Below, piece by piece: positions 19,971 through 29,492 of a stretch of DNA of 64,000 nt. The position numbers and the translations under genes are program-made. This stretch comes from Enhygromyxa salina (GTDB lineage Bacteria > Myxococcota_A > Polyangia > Nannocystales > Nannocystaceae), in NCBI RefSeq assembly GCF_002994635.1, contig NZ_PVNL01000092.1, forward strand, positions 1-64,000, in the 5' to 3' direction. Within the stretch, counting starts at the first letter, position 1. Each line of letters opens with the position of its first letter. Under the pieces are notes generated by a model. The model ran no database searches and was not told the DNA's origin. It saw only the letters and a program-made list of their open reading frames with translations.

Positions 19971-21172
19971 GGCTGCGTCGGCCGATCCGCGTCGTCGCGC
20001 ACGCGCTCGAAGGCCACGCGAGGGAGCACGACGGCGCCGTCGGGGTCGATGAAGCTGACCAGATGCCCCACGTAGCGCCCCCGCAGGTGCCAGGGCCACC
20101 TCGAGGTGCCCGAGGGCCCACCGGCCCCTACGCTCGCAACGTAGGGCAACCGGTCTGCGAACTCGAGCTCACCAGCGCACCCTTCCAAGAAGATGGTCTG
20201 GCCGAATGGTTCCACGCCGGGCGGGAGCGTCAGGGTCACGTAGAATGGTGTCCAGGTGTCCGAGAACTCGAGCGCGAACATCCAGCTCCCCCTGTGGGGA
20301 CCCATGTTCACGATGTCACGATCGTCACAGTGAGCGTCGCTGTGCTCGAGCACCAGCGGCGGGCCCGTCCAGGTGAAGGTCGGCAGCCCTTCGAACTCGC
20401 ACACGGGGTCGTCGATCGCCGCCTCGGGCAAGCTCTCGGCGAGCGCGGCCGACTCCGCCAGCGAGATGTCGAACACGCGCCGCGTCGCCCGCTCGACGTC
20501 GTCCGCCGTGGTCGCGCCGTCGAGCTCGAGGATGAAGTCGGCCATCTGGGCCGGTCCATACGTGGTCTCCAGCGCGACCCACCAGGTGAACGCGAGGCCG
20601 TAGTCCAACTTTGTGGCGTCGTTCACCTCGAGCGCCGCTCGTAGCTCCGCGGTACTGAGAAACTCTGGCCATGTCAGGAATGGGACGTTGATCTCGATCA
20701 CCGAGGAGCCCCAGCGCGAGGCGAACGCTTCGTTGATGAAGGCCGGATAGCGCAGTGCGGGGCGGCCATGCCCACCCCGCGTCGCATGGGCGAGCTCATG
20801 GGTGTCGACCGGGTGTTTCGAGAACACGTGCGGCCGAACCAGGACGCGGCTCTCACAGCCGGACGCCCCGAGCCACGAGCACGCGCTCAGGGCGAGCTCC
20901 TCGTCCCAAAAATACTCGACGCCAGGCCCGAGGTCGTCGGGCGACCAGCCGTAGTAGCCGCCGACCGCCTCGAGGAACCGGTCCACGGTCGGGACCGTCC
21001 CCCCGCACAAGCGCGCCTCGCTGTCATCCCAATGATAGATCACGTGCTCGCCAACCTCGGTCGGCAGCTCCGTGCAATGGCTGCAGACCAGCATGATTGC
21101 TGCCGCCGACATGGACTCGATGCGCGCCACCACCTCGGCGAGAAACCTACGAGCACACCCAGCCGCCGACAA
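19967..21172 (-). CDS. HELAH-motif putative metallopeptidase, copy 1
   Basis: The 401-residue protein carries THELAHATRGGHG followed 22 residues later by INEAFASRW. HExxH plus a downstream NExxA is the zinc-binding arrangement of gluzincin-type metallopeptidases, so a zinc protease activity is a reasonable inference, although no family was recognised. The N-terminus is hydrophobic with a Cys pair (AAAIMLVCSHC) and may be a lipoprotein or secretion signal. The start is uncertain: TTG 21,172 matches the start used for copy 2, and ATG 21,112 is an alternative giving a very short signal. A nearly identical gene lies immediately upstream (21,225-22,433). Confidence 0.75.
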   Translation of the reverse strand: MSAAGCARRFLAEVVARIESMSAAAIMLVCSHCTELPTEVGEHVIYHWDDSEARLCGGTVPTVDRFLEAVGGYYGWSPDDLGPGVEYFWDEELALSACSWLGASGCESRVLVRPHVFSKHPVDTHELAHATRGGHGRPALRYPAFINEAFASRWGSSVIEINVPFLTWPEFLSTAELRAALEVNDATKLDYGLAFTWWVALETTYGPAQMADFILELDGATTADDVERATRRVFDISLAESAALAESLPEAAIDDPVCEFEGLPTFTWTGPPLVLEHSDAHCDDRDIVNMGPHRGSWMFALEFSDTWTPFYVTLTLPPGVEPFGQTIFLEGCAGELEFADRLPYVASVGAGGPSGTSRWPWHLRGRYVGHLVSFIDPDGAVVLPRVAFERVRDDADRPTQP

Positions 21173-21224
21173 GCTGTGATCCCGCCCGCGAGCGCGCTGT
21201 TTGTGTATACGCAAAACTGACGCC

Positions 21225-22433
21225 TCATTCCGGTGACATCGGCCGATCCGCGTCGTCGAGAACGCGCTCGAAGACCACGCGCGGGAGCACGACGGCGCCG
21301 TCGGGCTCGATCTCAGCGGCCAGGCGCCCCACTTGGCGCCCCCGCAGGCGCCAGGGCCACGTCAGCGTGCCAGAGTCACCGCCGTCGTCCACTCCCGCGG
21401 CGTAGTACGGCACCTTGTTCTCGAACTCGAGTACGCCATCGCAGGGGACCAAGAAGATGGCCTTGGATATCGGGTCCACCCCGTCGGGGACACTCAGGCT
21501 CACGTAGAAGGGGGACAGGGTGTCCGGGAACTCGAGCGCGAACATCCAGCTCGCGTAGTCCCCATGCAGGTTTACGATGTCACCATCGTCACAGTCAGCG
21601 TCGGCCCGCTCGAGCACGAGCGGCAGGCCGGTCCAGGTATAGGTTGGGAGGGCGTCGAGCTCGCACACGGGATCGTCGATCGACGCCTCGGGCAAGCTCT
21701 CGGCCAGCGCGGCCGACTCGGCCAGGGAGATACCGAACACGCGCCGCGTCGCCCGCTCGACGTCGTCCGCCGTGGTCGCGCCGTCGAGCTCGAGGATGAA
21801 GTCGGCCATCTTGGCCGGTCCATACGTGGACTCCAGCGCGACCCACCAGGTGAACGCGAGGCCGTAGTCCAACTTTGTGGCGTCGTTCACCTCGAGCGCC
21901 GCTCGTAGCTCCGCGGTGCTGAGAAACTCTGGCCATGTCAGGAATGGGACGTTGATCTCGATCACCGAGGAGCCCCAGCGCGAGGCGAACGCTTCGTTGA
22001 TGAAGGCCGGATAGCGCAGTGCGGGGCGGCCATGCCCACCCCGCGTCGCATGGGCGAGCTCATGGGTGTCGACCGGGTGTTTCGAGAACACGTGCGGCCG
22101 AACCAGGACGCGGCTCTCACAGCCGGACGCCCCGAGCCACGAGCACGCGCTCAGGGCGAGCTCCTCGTCCCAAAAATACTCGACCCCAGGCCCGAGATCG
22201 TCGGGCGACCAGCCGTAGTAGCCGCCGACCGCCTCGAGGAACCGGTCCACGGTCGGGACCGTCCCCCCGCACAAGCGCGCCTCGCTGTCATCCCAGTGGT
22301 AGATCACGTGCTCGCCAACCTCGGTCGGCAGCTCCGTGCAATGGCTGCACACCAGCACGATTGCCGCCGCTGCCATCATTTCAATGCGCGCCACCTTGGC
22401 GAGAAACCTACGAGCACACTCAGCCGCGGACAA
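21225..22433 (-). CDS. HELAH-motif putative metallopeptidase, copy 2
   Basis: This 402-residue tandem paralogue of the 19,967-21,172 gene has an identical HELAHA/NEAFASRW segment. The first ~230 residues are almost identical between copies, while the C-terminal third diverges (for example GVEYFWDEELALSACSWLG is shared, whereas PFYVTLTLPPGVEPFGQ here reads PFYVSLSVPDGVDPISK). It opens with TTG 22,433, followed by CARRFLAKVARIEMMAAAAI, a basic-then-hydrophobic signal; ATGs at 22,379 and 22,376 are alternatives. The 52-bp gap to copy 1 suggests one transcript. Retention of the metal motif in both copies argues that both are under selection. Confidence 0.75.
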   Translation of the reverse strand: MSAAECARRFLAKVARIEMMAAAAIVLVCSHCTELPTEVGEHVIYHWDDSEARLCGGTVPTVDRFLEAVGGYYGWSPDDLGPGVEYFWDEELALSACSWLGASGCESRVLVRPHVFSKHPVDTHELAHATRGGHGRPALRYPAFINEAFASRWGSSVIEINVPFLTWPEFLSTAELRAALEVNDATKLDYGLAFTWWVALESTYGPAKMADFILELDGATTADDVERATRRVFGISLAESAALAESLPEASIDDPVCELDALPTYTWTGLPLVLERADADCDDGDIVNLHGDYASWMFALEFPDTLSPFYVSLSVPDGVDPISKAIFLVPCDGVLEFENKVPYYAAGVDDGGDSGTLTWPWRLRGRQVGRLAAEIEPDGAVVLPRVVFERVLDDADRPMSPE

Positions 22434-22495
22434 GCCACGAGCGCGCTGTTTGTGCCGTACGCAAAATCAGCGTAGCCCCGTCCCCATTGCCCAGA

Positions 22496-23089
22496 TCAAC
22501 CCCAGCTCAGGCTATACGTGCACGCCTGCGCGCCGTGTCGACGGCATTCATTGCCGACATGCGTAGCGATCGCCCGCGGCTCGAACCGCCGGGCCATCGT
22601 TGCGACGATGCCAAAGTCAAACTCGCACGGATAGGGGGTCTCGCAGGTCGAGAGGATGTGATTTGGACCCAAACGATCGTAGCCGTAGTGCCCAATCCCC
22701 TCGACGAAAGTCTGCGTCGCGGCGTCGTACATGACCTTGCCACCGCGGCGGTGGTTGAGGTGGTAGGCCACGTCGATCGACTGGACGGCGGTGTGGACGT
22801 CCACGGCCGACGCAGGAAACACCGCGTTGTTGGGGATCTCCGCGCCGATGTTGAACAGGATCGCGGTCCCGAACCGCTCGTCGACCTCGAGCAGCGCGTC
22901 GAGCCAGGACTGCTGCGAATACCAGGCGTCGACGTCGACCTTGCGGGCGTCGGGCGGCCCCGGGGGGATCAGACCGTGCCGCAGCAGCATGCGCTCGACG
23001 ATCGGTCCCAGCGGACCGAACCCACCGACGGCCGCGAGCATGGCGGCCCCGAGGATCTCGATGCCGGGCTCGAACGCTCGGTACAGCAT
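22496..23089 (-). CDS. Conserved-looking cytosolic protein, family not recognised
   Basis: The 197-residue protein has no signal peptide. It has a helical N-terminal half (MLYRAFEPGIEILGAAMLAA) and a mixed C-terminal half ending in HVGNECRRHGAQACTYSLSW. A terminal GxxxCxYxxxW pattern is reminiscent of V4R/heme-NO-binding-like ligand domains, but the match is weak and no binding residues could be assigned. It starts 62 bp upstream of the metallopeptidase-like pair on the same strand and might lead that operon. Confidence 0.65.
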   Translation of the reverse strand: MLYRAFEPGIEILGAAMLAAVGGFGPLGPIVERMLLRHGLIPPGPPDARKVDVDAWYSQQSWLDALLEVDERFGTAILFNIGAEIPNNAVFPASAVDVHTAVQSIDVAYHLNHRRGGKVMYDAATQTFVEGIGHYGYDRLGPNHILSTCETPYPCEFDFGIVATMARRFEPRAIATHVGNECRRHGAQACTYSLSWG

Positions 23090-23158
23090 GCGGCGCAGGA
23101 TAGCGCCTTCGCTGGTGAGTTATTAGGTGACCAGGTTTGTGGCGTGCCGGAGCGCACC

Positions 23159-24376
23159 TCAGCGGGCTGAATCGTCGACTTGCAGCGAAGCGTCTGCGAG
23201 CGCGCGTGCGAGGTCCGCCCACAGATCTTCGGGGTCCTCAATGCCGACACTCGAGCGCAGCAGCGTGTCGGAGATGCCTCGGCTGCGGCGCAGCTGCGGA
23301 TCCAAGCTCGCGTGACTGGTGCGGGCCGGCAGGCAGATCAGCGTCTCGATGCCACCGAGGCTGGTCGCGTGCGTACACAGGCGCAAGCGCGCGAGCAGGC
23401 GGTCTGCCGCAGCTAGATCAGGGTCGACGAGCTCGAACGCCAGCACCGCGCCCGCGCTGCTCAGCGGCGCCGCGCGCATGGCATCGGGCGCGAGGCTCGG
23501 GTGATGCACGCGCGCGACCGCCGGGTGCTCAGCGAGCCGCGCAGCGAGCAAGCTCGCGCTGCGAACCTGTCGATCCCAGCGCAGCGGCAGCGTGCGGAGC
23601 CCGCGAGCCAGCAACCACGCGGCCTGTGGATCGATGCAGCAGCCGGTGTGACACATGGTCGCAAAGCAACGATCGATGGTCGCGTCGTCGCTGACGATCG
23701 CGCCCGCGATCACGTCGCTGTGGCCGTTGAGGTACTTGGTCGCCGAGTGCACGACGACGGTCGCCCCGAGCTCGAGCGGATGCTGAGCCATGCCGCCCGC
23801 GAAGGTCGCGTCGACGCCGAGCGGGACCCCAGCGGCCCGACACGCCGCGGCGAGCTCGCGGACCCGAGCGACCTGCAGCAATGGGTTGCCGATCGACTCG
23901 CACCAGACCAGGTCGAACGGCTGCTCGCGCAGCAGCGCCTCGAGCTGGGCCGGGTCGCACGCGTCGAATCGCGAAGTGTGGATCCCGCGGGCGGCGAGGT
24001 CGGTGGCGATCACCGAGTCGGTGCCGCCATACACGACGTCGGCGCAGGCCAACCGGCCGCCGACCGGGATCAGCGTGGTCAAGGTCGTGGTGATCGCCGC
24101 CATCCCCGACGACGTCAGCAGCGCGGCCTCGCCATGCTCGAGGCGGGCGATCAGCTTGGCGGCTTCGCGGGTGGTCGCGGTGCCGAACCGGCCGTACACG
24201 TCGGCGCCGCGCAGGCCCTGCCCGGTCACGAGGGCGTCGGCGCCGGGCCCATCGAGGGTGTGGATCGTGCTGCGGGCGATCGGCGGCGCGATCGCTCGGC
24301 CTGGGGTCGCCGGGTCCGGCTCCCGATCCTCGGCGTAGTCCGGGTGCAGCAACAAGGTCGAGGGCGACGGCATCAT
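23159..24376 (-). CDS. Cys/Met-metabolism PLP-dependent enzyme (cystathionine gamma-synthase/lyase family)
   Basis: The start was chosen at the ATG pair 24,373-24,376, giving 405 residues, the usual family length. PLP landmarks are present: YGRFGTATTREAAKLIARLE near the N-terminus, SSGMAAI (phosphate contact), the substrate/PLP loop CESIGNPLL, VDATFA (Asp paired with the pyridine N), and SATKYLNGHSDVIAG with the Schiff-base Lys204. Family members perform gamma- or beta-elimination or replacement: cystathionine synthesis or cleavage, methionine gamma-lyase, O-acyl-homoserine sulfhydrylation. The sequence alone does not separate these. It is divergent from mdh with about 215 bp between starts. 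Confidence 0.9.
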   Translation of the reverse strand: MMPSPSTLLLHPDYAEDREPDPATPGRAIAPPIARSTIHTLDGPGADALVTGQGLRGADVYGRFGTATTREAAKLIARLEHGEAALLTSSGMAAITTTLTTLIPVGGRLACADVVYGGTDSVIATDLAARGIHTSRFDACDPAQLEALLREQPFDLVWCESIGNPLLQVARVRELAAACRAAGVPLGVDATFAGGMAQHPLELGATVVVHSATKYLNGHSDVIAGAIVSDDATIDRCFATMCHTGCCIDPQAAWLLARGLRTLPLRWDRQVRSASLLAARLAEHPAVARVHHPSLAPDAMRAAPLSSAGAVLAFELVDPDLAAADRLLARLRLCTHATSLGGIETLICLPARTSHASLDPQLRRSRGISDTLLRSSVGIEDPEDLWADLARALADASLQVDDSAR

Positions 24377-24591
24377 GGATCGGTTGTCGACCAATCCATC
24401 GGTCCAAACAAGCACCAGCGCGCGACGCTCGGCCGTCTCGCGAGGCGAGCGTGGAGCCGGGCCGAGCAGGGCGCTGAACGCTGAGCGTCCCTCAGGGCCC
24501 GAAAACCGGGGTCTTGATCCAGCTATGGACGCGCCCGCGAGCGAGTCGGTATACCCGCCCCGCGCGCTCGTCGAGCCCGCATCGAACACCC

Positions 24592-25539
24592 ATGTCACGC
24601 CGCAACAAGATCACCGTCATCGGAGCTGGAAACGTCGGAGCGACGACTGCCCACTGGGCCGCGTCGCGTCACCTCGGGGACGTGGTCCTCGTCGACATCA
24701 AAGAGGGCCTGCCGCAGGGCAAGGCGCTCGATCTCGCCGAGTCCGGCCCGCCCATGGGCTTCGACCTGAAGCTGGTCGGCACCCAAGACTACGCCGACAC
24801 CGCCGGCTCGGACGTCGTGGTGATCACCGCTGGGGTCCCGCGCCGCAAGGACCCGGTCACGGGCGAGTACACCAGCCGCGACGATCTGATCGAGATCAAC
24901 CGCAAGATCGTCGGCGGCGTGACCCGGGCCGTGGCCGAGCATTCGCCCGACGCCATCCTGATCTGCGTGGCCAACCCGCTCGACGCGATGTGCCATGTGA
25001 CCTTCGCCGAGTCGAAGTTCCCCAAGCAGCGCGTGATCGGCATGGCCGGCGTGCTCGACACGGCCCGCTACAAGACCTTCATTGCGATGGAGCTCGGCGT
25101 CAGCGTCGAGGACATCCACGGGATGGTGCTCGGCGGTCACGGCGACACCATGGTCCCGCTGCCGCGCCACACCTCGATCGGCGGGATCCCGCTGACCGAG
25201 CTCATGTCCAAGCCCAAGATCGACGCGATCATCGAGCGGACCCGCAAGGGCGGCGGCGAGATCGTCGGCCTGCTCGGCTACTCGGGCTACTACGCGCCCG
25301 CGGCCGCAGCCTGCGTGATGGTCGAGTCGATCGTCCGTGACCGCAAGCGCGTGCTGCCGGTCGCGTGCCTGTGCGAGGGCGAGTACGGCTACGAAGGGCT
25401 GTACCTGGGCGTGCCCGCCGTGATCGGCAGCGGCGGCGTCGAGAAGATCATCGAGATGCAGCTCAACGACGAGGAGAAGGCGATGCTCGACGTCTCGGCC
25501 AACGCCGTCCGCGACGTCGTCAAGCTGCTCCCGTACTGA
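24592..25539 (+). CDS. mdh: Malate dehydrogenase (LDH-like type)
   Basis: ATG 24,592 gives 315 residues of the LDH-like malate dehydrogenase family, which oxidises malate to oxaloacetate with NAD in the TCA cycle. Motifs: NAD-binding GAGNVG (11-16), acidic VDI at the end of beta-2, substrate loop GVPRRKDPVTG with the two Arg, VANPLD, and the catalytic His in GGHGDTMVPL. The Arg pair in the loop supports malate over lactate. It heads a run of TCA-cycle genes (sucC, sucD and, after a small membrane gene, sdhCAB). A hairpin at 25,598-25,616 separates it from sucC. Confidence 0.95.
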   Translation: MSRRNKITVIGAGNVGATTAHWAASRHLGDVVLVDIKEGLPQGKALDLAESGPPMGFDLKLVGTQDYADTAGSDVVVITAGVPRRKDPVTGEYTSRDDLIEINRKIVGGVTRAVAEHSPDAILICVANPLDAMCHVTFAESKFPKQRVIGMAGVLDTARYKTFIAMELGVSVEDIHGMVLGGHGDTMVPLPRHTSIGGIPLTELMSKPKIDAIIERTRKGGGEIVGLLGYSGYYAPAAAACVMVESIVRDRKRVLPVACLCEGEYGYEGLYLGVPAVIGSGGVEKIIEMQLNDEEKAMLDVSANAVRDVVKLLPY

Positions 25540-25597
25540 ACATGACCCCCACAGACATCCTGCACGCTGCCATGCACGACCGCTGGCGGGTATGTGT

Positions 25598-25616
25598 GGC
25601 CCCCTAAAAGGGGGCC
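25598..25616 (+). terminator. Hairpin between mdh and sucC
   Basis: The sequence GGCCCCCTAAAAGGGGGCC forms a perfect 7-bp stem with a TAAAA loop, 59 bp after the mdh stop and 72 bp before sucC. There is no T-tract after it, so it may be a weak or factor-assisted terminator, or an RNA-stability element that sets mdh and sucCD levels apart. Confidence 0.5.
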
Positions 25617-25687
25617 CTGAGCTCGGCGATTTCGCAGGTCCGCTCGCGGGTTTGCGCCCACGTTTCCCTTCTACCCAAGGACAATAG

Positions 25688-26880
25688 ATGAAGATTCATG
25701 AGTACCAGGCCAAGGATCTGCTGCGAGACGCGGGCGTGCCCGTGCCGCTGTCGCAGGTCGCGTTCACGGCCGACGAGGCCCGCGCCGCCGCGCAAAAGCT
25801 GATCGCAGAGACCGGCAGTGAGGTCGTCGTCGTCAAGTCGCAGATCCACGCGGGTGGTCGCGGCAAGGGGCGGTTCAAGGAGCACCCCGATCTCGGCGGC
25901 GTGAAGGTGGTCAAGGGCGCCGACGCGGCCCAGGCGATCGCCGCCCAGATGATCGGCAGCACGCTGGTCACGATCCAGACCGGGCCCGAGGGCAAGGTCG
26001 TCAACCGCCTGCTGATCGAGCAGGGCATGGACATCGCCAACGAGCTGTACCTCGCCGCGACCCTCGACCGCGACAGCGGCCGGATCACGGTGATGGGCTC
26101 GAGCGAAGGCGGGATGGACATCGAAGAGGTCGCCGCCACCCACCCGGAGAAGATCCTCAAGATCCAGATCGATCCGGCGTTCGGTCTGCTCGGCTACCAG
26201 GCCCGCGCGCTGGCCAAGGGGCTCGGCGTGTCCGGCAAGACCGGGCGCAAGCTGACCGCGTTCCTCGACCAGTTCTACAAGGCCTACGTCGCGCTCGACT
26301 GCGCCCTGCTCGAGATCAACCCGCTGCTGATCACCGGCGGCGGCGACGTGATCGCGCTCGACGCCAAGGCCACGTTCGACGACAACGCGATGTATCGCCA
26401 CCCCAACGTCGAGGCGCTGCGCGACCCCGACGAAGAGGACCCGGCCGAGCTCGAGGCCAAGAGCTGGGATCTCAGCTACGTGTCGCTCGACGGCACGATC
26501 GGCTGCATGGTCAACGGCGCGGGCCTCGCGATGGCGACCATGGACATCATCAAGTACTTCGGCGCCGAGCCGGCCAACTTCCTGGATGTCGGCGGCGGCG
26601 CGACCGAGAAGCGGGTCACCGCCGCGTTCAAGATCATCACCAAGGATCCGCAGCTCAAGGGCATCCTGGTCAACATCTTTGGCGGGATCATGAAGTGCGA
26701 CACGATCGCGCGCGGGGTGATCGGCGCGGTCAAGGAGGTCGGCCTCGAGGTCCCTCTGGTCGTGCGCCTCGAAGGCACCAACGTCGAGCTCGGCAAGCAG
26801 CTGCTCGACGAGAGCGGACTCAAAATTACCTCGGCCGGCTCGCTGCGCGAGGCCGCCCAGAAGATCGTGGAGATGACCAA

Positions 26881-26884
<4 letters not shown>
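25688..26884 (+). CDS. sucC: Succinyl-CoA synthetase beta subunit (ADP/GDP-forming)
   Basis: The 398-residue protein has the classic start MKIHEYQAKDLLRDAGVPVP, an ATP-grasp domain with VVVKSQIHAGGRGKGRF, the metal/nucleotide region LEINPLLITGGGDVIALDAK, and the CoA-ligase domain MVNGAGLAMATMDIIKYFGA with the conserved GGGATE turn. With SucD it interconverts succinyl-CoA and succinate with substrate-level phosphorylation. Its stop overlaps the sucD start (ATGA at 26,881-26,884), so the subunits are translationally coupled. A good purine-rich ribosome site (CAAGGACAA) precedes ATG 25,688. Confidence 0.97.
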
Positions 26885-27756
<872 letters not shown>

Positions 27757-27839
27757 GCCCGAGCGGCTCGCTGGCGGCCACGACCTGGCCCGCGCTGATG
27801 GAGGGCGTCCGATCGAAGATCGATCGGGCGCCCAAGTTT

Positions 27840-27956
27840 GTTTTCAGCTCGGGCGAGGCTCCTCGCCCGACTCCTCAATTTAGATCGCTGCCCTAGGTGA
27901 ACCAGTCTACGAATGGCGCTTGCAAGCGGGCGAGGAGCCTCGCCCGAGCTGAAAAC
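27840..27956. repeat. Palindromic interspersed repeat element, complete copy
   Basis: Two perfect 30-bp inverted arms (27,840-27,869 and 27,927-27,956) flank a 57-bp centre. Each arm is itself a palindrome (CGGGCGAGG/CCTCGCCCG around CT), so the element can fold into nested hairpins. The centre and right arm recur in inverse orientation at 45,508-45,587, and a weaker match occurs at 13,611. No reading frame of its own is evident, so it resembles a MITE or large REP element. It ends 8 bp before the next gene's ATG (27,965), so it supplies that gene's leader, and it could also terminate sucCD transcription. Confidence 0.8.
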
Positions 27957-27964
27957 ACTTGGCC

Positions 27965-28471
27965 ATGCTTTTTGCTCGTAAATCACTATTTAAGCTGCAC
28001 AACGGCGTGGGTCTGGGGATCTTCGTCGTGGTGTTGGTCTCGGCGCTGACCGGGGCGGTGCTCAGCTTCCGGGCGCAGCTGGCCGAGCCGCCACCGCGCG
28101 CGCCGATCCTCGCGGACCACGTGCCGCTCGAGACGATCATTGCGAAGGCCGAGGCGACCGGCGACGGCTCCCCGGCGACCGACATCCAGCTCGCGCTCGA
28201 GCCCGAGGCGGCCTACCTGGTCTGGCTCGACGACGACGCCGAGACCGAGGTCTACCTCGACGGCCACGGCGAGGTGCTGCAGACCCGCGAGGGCCGAGGC
28301 CGGCTCACCCGGATCTTGTTTCGGATCCACACGGGCGAGCTGTTCGGGGTGGTCGGCCAGGGGTTGATGGTGGCGGCGGCCTTGGGCCTGTGCCTGCTGG
28401 CGTGGTCGGGCGTGGGGATGTGGCGGTCGCGTCGACGAGCCAAGCAGGCCGGTCGAGGTCGAGCGTCATAG
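27965..28471 (+). CDS. PepSY-associated membrane protein
   Basis: ATG 27,965 gives 168 residues: a short basic cytoplasmic start (MLFARKSLFKLHN), transmembrane helix 1 (VGLGIFVVVLVSALTGAVLS), an extracytoplasmic domain of ~90 residues resembling PepSY (YLVWLDDDAETEVYLDGHGE), and a second helix (GLMVAAALGLCLLAWSGVGM). The LHxWxG-type signature of the PepSY_TM family is represented by KLHNGVG and FRIHTGELFG. Such proteins occur in iron-uptake and redox loci, but the neighbours here (sucCD, sdh) give no direct clue. The ribosome-binding region lies inside the repeat element upstream. Confidence 0.75.
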   Translation: MLFARKSLFKLHNGVGLGIFVVVLVSALTGAVLSFRAQLAEPPPRAPILADHVPLETIIAKAEATGDGSPATDIQLALEPEAAYLVWLDDDAETEVYLDGHGEVLQTREGRGRLTRILFRIHTGELFGVVGQGLMVAAALGLCLLAWSGVGMWRSRRRAKQAGRGRAS

Positions 28472-28628
28472 CCGGCCGCGGGCCACTAGAGGGACCGTAG
28501 CGGCACGCTAAACGCGCGGCACGCTAGATGCATGGCAGGGTAGTGCGCGAAAGCGGCGCAAGTCCGCCGCGGCAAAAGCGCATGCGTGACTTGCGGGCGC
28601 GCGGATCGCTCTGCTAACAAATGATCAG

Positions 28629-28644
28629 GGTTTCCCGGGAAACC
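28629..28644. promoter_or_regulatory. 16-bp perfect palindrome before the sdh operon
   Basis: GGTTTCCCGGGAAACC is a perfect palindrome directly abutting the ribosome-binding site AGGAGG (28,645-28,650) of the first sdh gene (ATG 28,658). Position and symmetry suit an operator that blocks transcription elongation or translation initiation; as RNA it would form an 8-bp hairpin with no loop room, so a DNA-binding dimer is the more likely reader. The regulator is not identified. Confidence 0.5.
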
Positions 28645-28657
28645 AGGAGGGTCGTCG

Positions 28658-29488
28658 ATGCCAACGCATTTGCCGGTACTGAGCGGATATCCCACAGGAC
28701 GCGCGGCCAGCTTGCGCAAGGACGCGTGGTGGCAAGCCCCCATCGCGACGGTGGTGGTGCTGAGCGCGTTCATCATCTACGCGACCTGGGCCGCCTTCCA
28801 AGGTGAGTACTACTGGGCGGATCCCTACCTGAGCCCGTTCTACTCACCCGCGGTGTTCATCGACAGCTCCGCGGCTGGCGCGGCGCCGATCGGCGGGTTT
28901 CACGGGTGGTTTGGCGAGTGGCCCAGCTGGTGGCCCGCGTTCTTGCCCGCGTCGCCCGCGTTCTTCATCCTCGCGTTCCCCGGCATGTTCCGGGGCACCT
29001 GTTACTACTACCGCAAGGCCTACTACCGCAGCTTTGCTGGCTCGCCTCCGGGGTGCGCGGTCAACCCGATCCCGACCAGCAAGTACCTGGGTGAGACCCG
29101 GCTGCTGGTCTTCCAGAACCTGCACCGCTACGCGCTGTACCTCGCGATCCCGTTCATCTTCTTCCTGTCCTACGACGCGATCGCGGCGTTCAGCAAGGAC
29201 GGTCAATTCGGGATCGGCGTCGGCACGATCGTGCTCACGATCAACGCGGTGCTGCTGGCTTGCTACACGTTTGGCTGCCACTCGTTTCGCCACCTCGTGG
29301 CTGGCCACGACGACTGCATGTCGTGCGGCCAGGACACGGTCAAGTACAGCGCGTTCAAGCAGATCTCGTGGCTCAACGAGCGCCACCAGCTGTTCGCGTG
29401 GATGAGCTTGTTCTGGGTCGGCTTCGCCGACGTCTATGTCCGCCTGGTCTCCATGGGCGTGATCACCGATCTCAACACCTGGTCATGA
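28658..29488 (+). CDS. sdhC: Succinate dehydrogenase membrane-anchor subunit (single-subunit type)
   Basis: The 276-residue protein has about five transmembrane helices (IATVVVLSAFIIYATWAAF, FLPASPAFFILAFPGMF, YALYLAIPFIFFLSYDAIAA, IGVGTIVLTINAVLLACYTF, LFAWMSLFWVGFADVYVRLV) and several intramembrane or interfacial His (LHRYALYL, GCHSFRHLVAGHDDC) suitable for haem ligation. It is much longer than SdhC or SdhD of enterobacteria and stands alone before sdhA, like the anchor subunits of some actinobacterial and other bacterial complexes. A CxxC (DDCMSCG) near the membrane is unusual. It starts with a strong AGGAGG and is 4 bp from sdhA. Confidence 0.85.
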   Translation: MPTHLPVLSGYPTGRAASLRKDAWWQAPIATVVVLSAFIIYATWAAFQGEYYWADPYLSPFYSPAVFIDSSAAGAAPIGGFHGWFGEWPSWWPAFLPASPAFFILAFPGMFRGTCYYYRKAYYRSFAGSPPGCAVNPIPTSKYLGETRLLVFQNLHRYALYLAIPFIFFLSYDAIAAFSKDGQFGIGVGTIVLTINAVLLACYTFGCHSFRHLVAGHDDCMSCGQDTVKYSAFKQISWLNERHQLFAWMSLFWVGFADVYVRLVSMGVITDLNTWS

Positions 29489-29492
29489 GTCG

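Larger units (their letters stand above)
19967..22433 (-). repeat. Tandem gene duplication, about 1.26-kb unit
   Basis: Identical stretches recur at a constant offset of 1,264 bp (for example the segments beginning 20,497 and 21,761, and 20,718 and 21,982). Nucleotide identity is very high from about 20,400 to 21,180 compared with its partner and lower toward the 3' ends of the genes, indicating a recent duplication or continuing gene conversion of the 5' two-thirds. Confidence 0.85.
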
